Shown one piece after another: positions 1-10,322 of a stretch of 64,000 bases of DNA. The notes under the pieces were generated by a model, which worked only from the letters and a program-made list of their open reading frames with translations, was not told the origin of the DNA and ran no database searches. How positions within the stretch are numbered: position 1 is the stretch's first letter; every line of letters begins with the position of its first letter. Source of the stretch: Aptenodytes patagonicus (Eukaryota; Chordata; Aves; Sphenisciformes; Spheniscidae); contig NC_134974.1 in assembly GCF_965638725.1 (NCBI RefSeq), forward strand, positions 620,001-684,000. Reading direction: 5' to 3'. The position numbers were made by a program, and so were the translations under genes.

Positions 1-3000
1 CTAAAAATACCTCCAACAGTCTGGGGGACTCTTTGATAGGTGATTAAAACCCTCGAGCTTCATTTCCAGTATTAGTGGCTTAGCACAGCAGAGCCCTAAC
101 GTATGAAGGCAGCTGTATTTCTGATACTGCCCACGGAGACAAGGCAAAATTCATTTAATCTTTGCGTGCGGCATGAAATCTGTTTTTATTAACGGCTTTG
201 GATTAAGGCTTCTCCAAGGAGAGAGAGAATCATGTCCATAATGTGGATCCCCACCTCCCTGCGGCCGTTTGCCCTTCTCTTTCCCAGCCCAAGGAGGGAG
301 GGAAGGGAGGGAGGATGCTGCTGTTGGTGTGAGGGTCTGGGCATCTTCACCCATCCCAGTGCAACGTGCCCACGGCAGCGCCGGGGTGTGCGGTGACAGG
401 AGGGGAAGTGCACTTTGGGGGAAAACAGTTAAAAAAACCAAAACAAAACAAAACAAAAAGCTATTGCTTTGCTCAACAGTTCCTTACAGATAGAGCTTTT
501 TATAAACAGTGGGGAACTGCTGGCCTTCCACAAGGGAGGGGAAAACCACAAGCAAATGGCTCCGCAAGGCACGGGTTTGAATCGGCACCTGCCCGCTGGG
601 AGCGAGTGGGATGTGGGAGGCAGCTCCCGGGGACGAGGGAGGGCAGGCGGGGCCCGGGGTCTTTGGATCAGGCTCTGCGTTTGCACGCAGGCAGGAAAAG
701 GGCTCCAGCGCTGAGCTACAGCTTCTGCACACCAGCGTTTCCCTGGCTCATGAGCTGTGACCCTCTTTCCCTGCGGAGCAGCTTTTGCTCCCGAGGGGAT
801 GGGGTGGGAGGTGACCAAGGGGGAGCCGTGGCTTCCAGCTGGGCAATCCAGATCTGGTCCACAGGTCCTGAGCCCAGGCAGAAAAACCTCCTGTAAACAC
901 CCTCCTGCGCTTGCTGCAGAAATAAAATGAGCTGGGGGCCTGTCCTGCAGCTATTTCCATCTCAGATGGGCTCTTTTTCCAAGGTAAAATCGAGGCTGCT
1001 CAGCTGCTAATTCATCATCCCAGCCTTGGGATTCCAGGCACTGACGAGGTCGTTCATTACTGTTAATTATCCACGCGGCGGTGTGAGGTCTGCAGGCCAG
1101 ATCGCGCCTTCAGAGAGGTCTGTGCAACATCAGCCAAACAGCTCAGCACTGCAAAAACTGCTCCTGAGCCCTCAAGAGCCCAGAGAGGGATGCTCTGGCT
1201 CCTGCTCCGGGGCTGTACCGCTGGGATTCGTTAGTCACCGGAGCCTGTGACGGTGCCACTTTTGCACGGTCCCCCCTGCCCAGCGGTGACACATGGGGCT
1301 GGGGCTGCATGCGAGGGCTGGCAGGGTGTATTTTAGCTCCTGAGCTTCCTGCTCAGGCCACAGCATTTGCACATCAGCTTCCTCTTCTCTCCTGCAATTC
1401 CCGCGAGCACCCACGGAGGATGCATCTGCATGAAAAGATGCCAGGCTCGTGTTAATGGCTTTTGTCTCCCTTAGCGTGGTTATCAGGATGGAAGAAGCCA
1501 TCTCTGTTTCTCAGAGCCTGCCGGCCTGGCGCTCACACAGTAAGAACGGTTTCTCAGCAGGGATCAGCTGTAAAAAGCGATGGTAAATGACACTTTTCTA
1601 CCTAAACGGGTATTTCTGGGTTTCCTGCTGGGGAGCAGCTGCTGTGCTGGAGCAACGGCAACTGTCGCGAGCTGGCCGGTGGTGGTGGCTTTTCTGCAAA
1701 ACCTGCAGACAAGTTATCACCTCATCCACGATGATATTTCAACAGAACCAGAGACCCAGGACCAGAGGCGGGGTGCGACTCCCCGGGTCTGCTGGGGAGA
1801 AGCCACTGGGTGACAGGAGAGCCCCCCCCAGCCAGGGGAAGCCCTTGCACAGGTCAGAAGGACCAAAGAATTAAACCCATAAGGTGGCGTTTCCAGAAGC
1901 GCAAGAGATGTGGCTGGGTGCTGCAGGGGGGGAGTTGTTTTGTGCTTGGCAAGGTCACCACCTAACCCAGAGCAGCCCTTGCCCACGCAGAGCCTGGTTT
2001 CAAACCCATGCAAGGGCTTGGACGTCCTTTCGAAAGTCAGAAGGCAAAAAGCAGAGAAGTAACTTCACTGAAAATGAAGTTGAGCTCTTTTTCATTTGAA
2101 TAATAACTGGATTTGGGTAAGAACCGGTGAGTGGTTCCCAAGCGAGGCCAGGCACAGGTACAAAAATCCCCGTGAGGTCTCAGTTACTCTGGATGGTCCC
2201 ATCCAAGCTCCCCGCCGTGGCTCGGTGTGTGACGGGTGCCGACGCAGCTGGCTCTCCTCCTCCTTGCTCTCACTGCCTGGAAGAAAGTCATAGGAACTGG
2301 AGGTGGTCCTGGTTCCCAGGTACGGAACAGGCACCATCAACCCCGCACCATTCCCTGTGGGCTCCTCTCCTCCCTCTGCCACGCCAAGCCATGCTGGCGT
2401 GGGGCTGGGGAGGATGCTGCTTGCTCCAAAGCTGGCACTGAACGTTGGTTGAGAGCAACAGGTTTTGTACTAATTAAAGAGGAATCAATTAGGCTGCAAG
2501 ATATTCAGCCACCTGGTGCTTCTGACTATTTTTTCGTCCTCCTTCTCTTTTTCCTTAATGTGCTGCTGCTGCCTCCAGGGAAGTCATGAAAGAAGCAAGA
2601 CACGTTCCAGTTTCTTGCTTTCTTTTAGATTAAAAAATGCTGTCTGTGAGGAAATCTGTGCAGGCCAACCAATTAAAGTGCTGTACATGTCCCTGAAATC
2701 TGCAACCGGCATCTCCTGTGCCATCCATCACTCCCTCCAGCCGCCCTCCTGCCTCTCCATCAGTGCGTGTCGCTGGCTCTGGCAGTTGGTTTGTGCTGCG
2801 TGAAAAAAAAAAAAAATCCACAGCAAATAAAGAAAAAGCGGCAAAGGAGGTGTAATAGGATCCTGTGGGAGGCACAAAGGAGTCCTACACGTGAGGAAGC
2901 CCTTCAGAGACCTGGCTGCGCCAGGCTTTCCCCTGCGAGACGGTCCATCAGACTCTCTCTGTGCTCAACAGCACATAAATCAAGAGGAGCGGAGAGCGGC

Positions 3001-6000
3001 GGCTGCCTGCCCCGGGCGGCCCCCGGGGTTTGCCGCGCGCTGACCTTGAAGAAAACGGTGGGGTCAGCAGGGAGCCCTGCGGCAAGTACCGCAAGCGATG
3101 CGGGTGAAAATCAGATGCTGGCGTGGTGACGAGCGGCAGGGGAGCGGCAGCGGAGAGCTCTGCCCAGGGCTGCGCAGGATGCCTTTTACCCTTGGGCCGA
3201 TGCTTTTCCCACCCATGGCTCTGCCCCGGGGAGGGATTGTGAAATCCTTTCACTGATCGCATTATTATGATTGCATAATAATATGCAATTATTTTGCATA
3301 AATAATCCTATCCTCTGAGCGCACGATAAAGCCCTCTTGCAGATAAATCAGATTTAATATTAAATATGAAAGGGAATAGCAAAGGGCAAAAAGGGGAAGC
3401 TGGACTTGGATGGCGATGTAAAGGTCACAGAAGAGAGTATTAATGCCATGTCGACTGACACGTATTAGGAAGCTCCTTGAATTCTGGCATTAGGGAGGAT
3501 TCATTCATTTAACTGATACACTCTCTGAGAACCGCTGCATCAGGTGCACTAATTCAGAGCAGTGACAGTAACCCCCTTCTCCTCGCTGGTCCCCCTCCAA
3601 GAACAAGCTCTGAGAGGTGCTGGGTGGCTCGAGGTGTGTCCAGGGTCCCCGTCTGACGCCCTGAAGCAATGCTTAGGCCATCGCCCAAGAGATGACAACT
3701 TGGTAAGGGAGAGGCTGACCAGGCTGGAGCCACGGCAAGGAGAAACGCCGGCATCTGAAGTATGTTTTGTTGCGGTGGGAGCAGCCGGTCTTCCCACAGG
3801 CCCTCTCCGGGCCGGAGGAGCCCCTGACCATCATGGCACCGGGCTGGTGGAGACCACTGCAGGGTAGGTCTTGCCAAGCAGACGCCGTGATGGCTATAAA
3901 AACACGACGGATGAGCCCATTAGCATCCAAGAGCTAAAGGTGAAGGCTGTGCTCACGTGGCATCCCCTACCACGCGTGTGGCTGCGCCGCAGTCTGCCTT
4001 CTCCTGCCTATTTTCAAGAGTACTTTTTGTAACAGCCGGAATAAAACTCTGCTGCTTCCCACCGCTGCAGCTGCCGTGGGAGTCACCGTGCCGGCTCCTT
4101 TGCCTGCCGCAGCTGTGCCAGCCCCACCTGCCTTTCCCTGCCGGGCTCAGAGCCAAGGACAAAGGCCGTGGGAGCGCGCCGTCACATCCCTGGAGCACAC
4201 CGACGCCCAAGGGGGATAAGCATCACGTGGACAGAGGTGCCAGGAGACGTGGCAGAGTCCTCCCTTCCCCTCTGCTCTGCACCAGGAGCTCTTGAGATGA
4301 GTAATCGCTGCTGATGTCTCGGGAGCACAGACATGGCAGCTGCTGGGGCTGTATCAAAGCTCAGGTTCACTCCTTTGCTGAGTGGTAAGGAGCCTTGAGA
4401 GAAAAAGCTTGTGCAATGCCCTGGAGAGCTCTGCTGCTTCCCCAGCCGGGAACCAGCCCCTTGGGAGCAGGAGGGGGCAAAGCAGGTGACAAAATCACTT
4501 TCTGGGAACCAGCACCTTTCTGCAGTGCCCCGACTGCAGTGCCCCAGGCTCAGGATGGGGCGGCGTCTCCTGTGCATTACCTGCACCGTGCTTATAGCTA
4601 CAATAAAAATCTACTGGAAGAAAATAAAGTGGTTTTTCCCCTCCAAGGGGAACTGAAGGCACTGGAGTTACGGAGATTCGCCACGCCGGTTCCCAGCTGT
4701 GCATCTGCAGCCAGACACAAGAAAGAGCAACGTTTGGGAGGATGTGAGAACTGACTCGTCCTAATTCCTCACTCCACATGCGAGGAGCCCGGAGCGCTTG
4801 ATGGGCGCTTCTGCAAGAAGGCCAAAACCTAATTGAACCTCTTGCCTCGGCAGTGCAAAAGCAGAGCTTGCCCCTGGGGTGGAGGGGAGCAGGCACCAGC
4901 AAGGCTAATAATACACCACCACTCCCAGGGCCGCCTTCAATTAAAAAATGCAGTCAGCTGATTTAGGAGAGTAACAAAATGTCCCCTTTGCAATCAAGCC
5001 ACCAGCTTTTATCTCTCTTGTAGGAACAGGCTGCCTTCAAGAGCAAGGAAGTGATATTTTAGTGTCTAATAAAGCAGTTTAAAATGAAACACTGCGGAAC
5101 AATAGCCTTAGCTGAGAACTGGCATTTGAACAGAAAGTCGGGTGGGGGAGCTGTGCTACAATTTATTTCCTCTCATTTCATTTCATAAGAGGGAAGGAAA
5201 ACAAAGCAGACACCTGAGGCATCTCCAGCTGGTGCTGGAGATTTAGCAAATGCTGCCATCGCGCGGGGAAGCCTTTGCTCAGCCCCGGGGAAGAGTTGGG
5301 TTTGGGGGAGCCCCCAGGGAAGCAGGGGGGGCAGGACGAGCCCCGGCATCCCGGGATGCTGGTGCCGGGTGAGCAAAGGAGCCCTCTCCATCCTCCTCTA
5401 AATTCTGTGGGGCTAATGCGGGTACCTGCATGTTAACTGGTTATCAGCTGGCAGCTCCTTGTCTCCAGCACAAATTGACTCGGCTTCACGTAGCTGTGAT
5501 GTTGGGAGGCCGCTGGAGCTTCTGCCAGTGCGAAGCAGATGCCGGGGCTGCGTTAACGCCGGACCTTCAGCAGCCGGCGGTTCTCCCAGTCTCCCAGCCC
5601 GTTCCTATGGAAACAGGCTGGGAGTCTGCCCAATTTTCCGTAAAGAAGGAAAACAGAGAATGAACTCGTATCGATTAAGTGGCTACTTGCCGCATTTAGG
5701 GTGTTGCAATTCAAGGGGATATATGGCCTCGTAACGCCAGCCGCAGATTATTTCATGGGCAGGGTATATCATGTCGACGCAGTGGAGAGCAGCGTTGTAA
5801 CCTTCCCATTCTGCCTTAACAGCAGCCAAGATGAATCACATTCACCGAGGCTGGGTTAAAGCTTGAGTGATCACAAGCAATTAAAAGGGGGGGGGGGGGA
5901 AGAACAGATTGAGGAGTTGATCGTCGTGTGCTCCGCGTGCTGCGGAGTCATTCGTGCTTTGGTGGAGTGGGTGGGAGATGCTGCTTATGTGGACTGGTAG

Positions 6001-7050
6001 TGCCTGACCCCCAGCGTTTGCAGGTCTGCCATGAGCCTCATCCCAGGCAGGGGGGTTTGCGCTCCCAAATCCTCCTAGGAATAAGGATGTGACAATTTCA
6101 GCTGGTGGAGGGGCCCTCTTTTAGAAAATGAGTCTTCCCATTACAGGGGGAAAAAAAAAAAACCAAACCCACACCAAAACCAAACTGGGAAACGCAAGCC
6201 CCCAAATCTCTGAATCCAGAAATCATCTGAAAAAACCCCCAAACCCTGAACAACCCTCAACCTCAGCTTCAAAAAAACGGCACTGAACATGAGCAGCAGC
6301 CAAGCCTGGCAATTCTGGGGCCTGACTCACCGTTTCTGCGTGCCTGCGGTGACTCCAGGCTCATTGAAATGCCTTTGCAAAGCCACAGGGAAGCAGCCGC
6401 GGTGGGTGCAGGGTCCCCACCCAAAGGCACACACAGCCACCACCTCTTCGGGATGGGCAGAGCTGCTGGCAGGGACCAGGGTCCTCTGAGGAGCTCGTCC
6501 TTATGTGTTTTGCTCATTCATGGGCAAGTGTAGGCAGACGGCCCCCTAAAATGCATCCAGAGCCCATGCCCGTCCCTCCTGGCTCCCCTCCGCATCCACC
6601 ACCCTGGCAGAAGAGGGGCTGGGGACTCCCAGTCTGATGGTCCTAGATGTGACTATCGCTCGCCAGTTGTACCACAGCAAACAGGCGCTGCCCCAAGCTG
6701 CTGTCAGCCTCCGAGCCGTATGAACCACTCGCAGTGCCGGTACACCTCCCGCCTCTCTGCTGGCACCCAGCGCCGTCACCGCCTCAGTGCTTGGATCCCT
6801 CTGCCAGATGGTAAATGACACACAACTATTTACACGCACGCGGCAAAGCAGCAGACAGGAACAATCTGTTCTCTGCCGGTAGTTTTCTAACTCACACGAT
6901 TAGGAGGGGTTTTGCCCGTGAAAGGGAGGATCCGCCGGGAACAGAGGCTGTACCTGGTTTGGGATCAGGGAGGGGAATGTCTCCATCTTCCTGGAAAGGA
7001 CTGTGGGACGGCGGTGACGTGACTCGGGCCTTGACTGGAGGGGCAGCTCT
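1..7050. other. Gene-poor region upstream of ADAR
   Basis: I see no convincing exon, gene-like reading frame or transposable element in these 7 kb. The open frames are short, lack homology I can recognise and are not flanked by consistent splice sites. In human the next gene on this side is KCNN3, so the end of that gene or its regulatory DNA could lie here, but no KCNN3 coding sequence is visible. AT-rich patches near 2460-2510, 3240-3370, 3440-3540 and 4920-5130 contrast with the GC-rich surroundings and resemble conserved non-coding elements. Short poly-A, poly-T and poly-G runs (for example 5887-5900) are simple sequence. Confidence 0.6.
3270..3289. promoter_or_regulatory. AT-rich palindrome, candidate enhancer core
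   Basis: A perfect inverted repeat with 8-bp arms (ATTGCATA and TATGCAAT) is separated by 4 bases. A third related copy (TTGCATAAATAAT) follows about 5 bases later. The arms contain the TGCAT/ATGCA cores that POU-octamer and C/EBP-like factors bind. It sits in an AT-rich island of about 130 bases inside a GC-rich region. The regulatory role is inference. Confidence 0.3.
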
Positions 7051-7073
7051 GGCATTAAAAAACACGTATTAAG

Positions 7074-7400
7074 ATGGGGGTGAGGGAAGTCCCACGGGAA
7101 ATGGGGAGCCCGTGGAGGAAGGGCAAGCCCCACAGGGGAAGGGGGGGGACCATGGGGGGCCCACAGGGGATAGGGGAGCCCGCAGGAGGCAGCAAGGCCC
7201 CATCGCAGGTGGAAGGCCCACAGGGAACAGAGGCCCCACGGGGCACGGGGGGCCCACAGAGGAGGGGGGAACCCCACAGGAGACACGGGGGACCCGCGGA
7301 GGAAGGTGGAACCCCACAGGGCACGGGGAGGCCCGCTGGGGACGGAGGGGCCATAGGGGATGGGAGCCCACGGGGGGGAGGGGGGAGGAACCCCCCCGAT
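7074..7400. repeat. Irregular G-rich minisatellite near the ADAR promoter
   Basis: Roughly 20-25-base units built on CCCACAGGG followed by a G-rich spacer recur about a dozen times with variable spacing. The tract is purine-rich on the plus strand and carries many runs of three or more G, so G-quadruplexes are possible. It stays open in several frames on both strands, which produces long artefactual open frames here. It borders the ADAR CpG island. Confidence 0.7.
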
Positions 7401-7439
7401 CCCCTCCCCGGCGGCTCCCGACGCCCCGGGGACACGCGG

Positions 7440-8990
7440 GCGGCGCGCAGGGCGCATGCGCGGCCCGGCGGGGCTGGGGCGCGTGCGCAGTAGCGCAAGC
7501 GCGCGCCGCCGCCTCGGGTGACCGCCTCCCGCTGTGGCGGGCGGTGCCCCGGGATACAGCGGGAGCGGCTGCTGCCTCCCAACCGGGGGGGGCTGTGCAG
7601 CCGCTCCCACAGCGGAGCGACTGAGGGCGGGCGAGCCGGGCCACGCTTGGCGCGCGGCGGCACAGCCACTCGTTGCCCTGGCTAAACATGGCCGCCGCGC
7701 TTTGCCCTGAGGGGAGATGGCCGCCACGCGGCTCCCTCCACCCTGCGCAGGCGCGGGAGGGCGCTCGCTTGCGTCATCACCCTGCGCCGGCCGCGGCACC
7801 ACCGGCGGCAGCGGAGGGGGTAAGGGGGCGCGGGGGGGGGGGGGGGGGGGGCGGCGGCCGCGGGGCGGCGGCAGGGACGAGGGGCAGGCCCGGCTCCAGG
7901 CCTCGCCTCGCCGCTAAGACCCGGGCCCCGCCAGGCCTTCAGCAGCGCCGGCGGTACTTACGGGCCTCCTGGGCGCCGCGGAGCCGCCTCCCCGGCCCGC
8001 GGGTGTCCTGCGGCTCCCGCTCGGGCCCGGTAGCTCGGGCGGGATGGGGACGCGCTGGGCGCAGGCCGCCATTCGGCCTCCAGCGCGGGGAGCCCCTGGG
8101 GCTTCGGGGACGCGGCGTGCTCGTGTCCCGGCAGCCCCGGGGCCCTGTCGGGGCCGGGGTTTCGGTAGGGCGGGGTGCGCCCTCCCCCGCGTGGAATAAA
8201 GTGTTTTCCTTGGTGCCGCTCGTCCGCTTGAGTCCCGGCGTGTGGGAGCTGGCTCGGTACTCGCGGCCCCGTATCCTAGCCAGCCTTCCCGCACGGTGCC
8301 TTCGGGCCTCGGGGGCCTCGTCCGGCCGAGCCCCCCCCCCCCCCCGCGCTCGGCGCAGCGAGCGGTGCCGTCGTCTCCGGCCGTGGGCGCGGGGTGGCTG
8401 CGCCGGCCCGCCGTGGGTCCGCCCGGGGAAGTGATGTGGCGCGGCACGGCACGGCACGTATCCTGCCTCGGTCGCTGGGACCTTTTTTTGAGGTGTAGCT
8501 TAAGGCGACGGCCGTTCGCGCAACCCCTCTTCAAACCGGGAGAGCAGCCGCCCCTCCCGTGCGGACCGGGATCCCGTCCCAGCGACAGCTCGCGGCTGGC
8601 CGGGGCTGCAAATCGCCGCAGGTACCGGGGGAAGGAGCTTCCCTCCGGGGTTTGCTTTCCTGGTCCGGGCCCGGCCGTGGCCGCCGCTGGGAAGGAAGCC
8701 CGGGGCTCTGAGCGCTCGCAAAGCCGAGCGTGCTCCGGAAAGCCCGAAATCCTGCCTCCCGTTGGGCAAGAGCCGCGTCCGCCCCCTGCGAGCTCCCCGG
8801 GCGGGGCGGGGGGAGGCCGCTGTGGGAACCGAAACCGAAACGGAGCTCGCAGCCATCTTGCCGGGGTGACCGGTTGCCCGCAGCGGGCCCGGCGCCTCCT
8901 TCCCGGGAGGTGTTTTGCGGGTCGGGGTTTCTTTTTTCCACTTATTTTCTCACAAAATAAGGGAATTTGGCGTACAGACGGACCGAGGTA
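7440..8990 (+). promoter_or_regulatory. ADAR: ADAR CpG island and 5' untranslated exons
   Basis: This is a dense CpG-rich block lying upstream of the large second ADAR exon. Two good splice donors are visible: one after 7819 (GTAAGG) and one after 8987 (GTAAGA). They fit alternative first exons, as ADAR is known to use: constitutive promoters for p110 and an interferon-inducible one for p150. YY1-like motifs (GCCATCTT or its complement) lie near 7688 and 8851. A likely acceptor for exon 2 ends at 10222, after a pyrimidine tract. Neither first exon seems to supply the p150 start, because a stop in frame with the main ORF lies at 10293. The exact transcription starts are inferred. Confidence 0.6.
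8824..8843 (+). promoter_or_regulatory. ADAR: Interferon-stimulated response element (ISRE) of the ADAR p150 promoter
   Basis: The sequence GGAACCGAAACCGAAACGG contains the GAAANNGAAA core bound by ISGF3 and IRF factors. It lies about 150 bases before the first-exon donor at 8987. Human ADAR carries an ISRE at its p150 promoter, so position and role agree. A YY1-like GCCATCTTG follows at 8851. Activity is inferred from the motif and the family. Confidence 0.7.
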
Positions 8991-10322
8991 AGAGCATTTT
9001 TTAAAAAAACCCTCTTCCTGCCTGCCAGGATTTCTGTCCTGCCTTTGGCTCAGGGGTCGCCTTTAAAGCGAGCTCACTAAGTAGGGGGGCAGTGGGCCCC
9101 CCCTGGAGCTGGGAAGGGGGGAACCCCCCTTGCTGCACTGAGCCTCCCCAGCACTGCACGTGGAGCCTGTGTTTATCGGAGTTGGTGAAATAAGTCATGG
9201 TGGTGGCAGCTGGGTGCAATCGGAGGCTGTAAATGAAAGCAAAATTGAAGTTGGCCTTGAGGTGTGTTTGATGAAGACAGGGAGCTTCATGAAGAGAAGA
9301 CTTGCATCGGAAAAACTATCTTTATGAAGGTAGGTGGCTTAAAGAGGTCACCAGGAGGGAAGATAGGACGGGGACCTAGCAGCAGGTATCAGTTGCATGT
9401 TTTTATCCACTCAGTTTCACAATCAGCCTGTGGTCAAAGAACTGGAATATATCCTGCGCTGGGTTACTTATTTTTTTAAAAAAGCGGATTAAAAGCTTAG
9501 ACTTACATCTTGTACCCAAGGGGCGTGGCACAACTGTCTGTGATATGAGCGAAATTTGGGCTACGGTCCCAAAAAACTTTTCATACCATTGCCAGCTGCA
9601 CACCTATCCAATTTCTCTGCGTGTTATCGCTTTACTTCCCCTGTGGTGTGACGGTTTACCTCTACAGGTCACATAACGTCCAGGAAGCAAAGGGCATTTG
9701 GGGTTTCTGAATTTTCTTGGCCATGAGTCTGAAAACTGTTGCAAGCCTGTTGCAGCTCTGTCCTGTGTGACCACGCGAGCTGCTTCACCTCCTCGTGCCC
9801 CCCTTTCTCTGATTGCAAAGCAGGCCTGAGATTCTTCTCTCCCTCAGGGCAGAGGAGTGAAACTCGCTTGTGTTTCAGAAGCGCAGGGTGAGCCTTCGAC
9901 AAAAGGCGTCACGAAAAGACAAACCACCCCTGTGCAGCTGGCTTGAAATTCAGTCTCAAGGGGAACAGAGGGCCCCTCTTATTAAAGCTGTTTCTTGTGG
10001 TTTACTTCGCCTGCGATTCCTGACTGCTGGGTTCTGTGCTGGGCAGACACAGTGTTTGCTATTTGTGTTTACGTGAATAATTTAGACTCAGTAGAAAACA
10101 GGAAAGCTTGATGAGGTGAAGATGCTTGAAATGCCTCAGTAGCAGGGAAGCAGTTTAAACTGTATTTCTGTAATCCTATAGTTGTGTAAACAGATTCTGA
10201 ATTCCTGTGTTTTTCCTCCCAGCGCGAACCTGTTCAGGACGGGAGAGTGCAGAGTGAATCGCAGCTCCCCTTCTCCTGCTGTGCAAGCGACCTGATTCAC
10301 ACGTGTGTCCCAGCAGTGCGCT

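Noticed and set aside
7688-7819. ATG in the ADAR CpG island followed by an open frame to a splice donor
   Set aside because: It could be a coding first exon, but the frame of exon 2 has a stop at 10293 before the conserved start, so it would not extend p150 with the acceptor I see.
10305-10322. Longer ADAR start a few codons upstream of 10323
   Set aside because: The first codon there is GTG, not ATG. The ATG at 10323 gives Z-alpha residue numbers equal to human.
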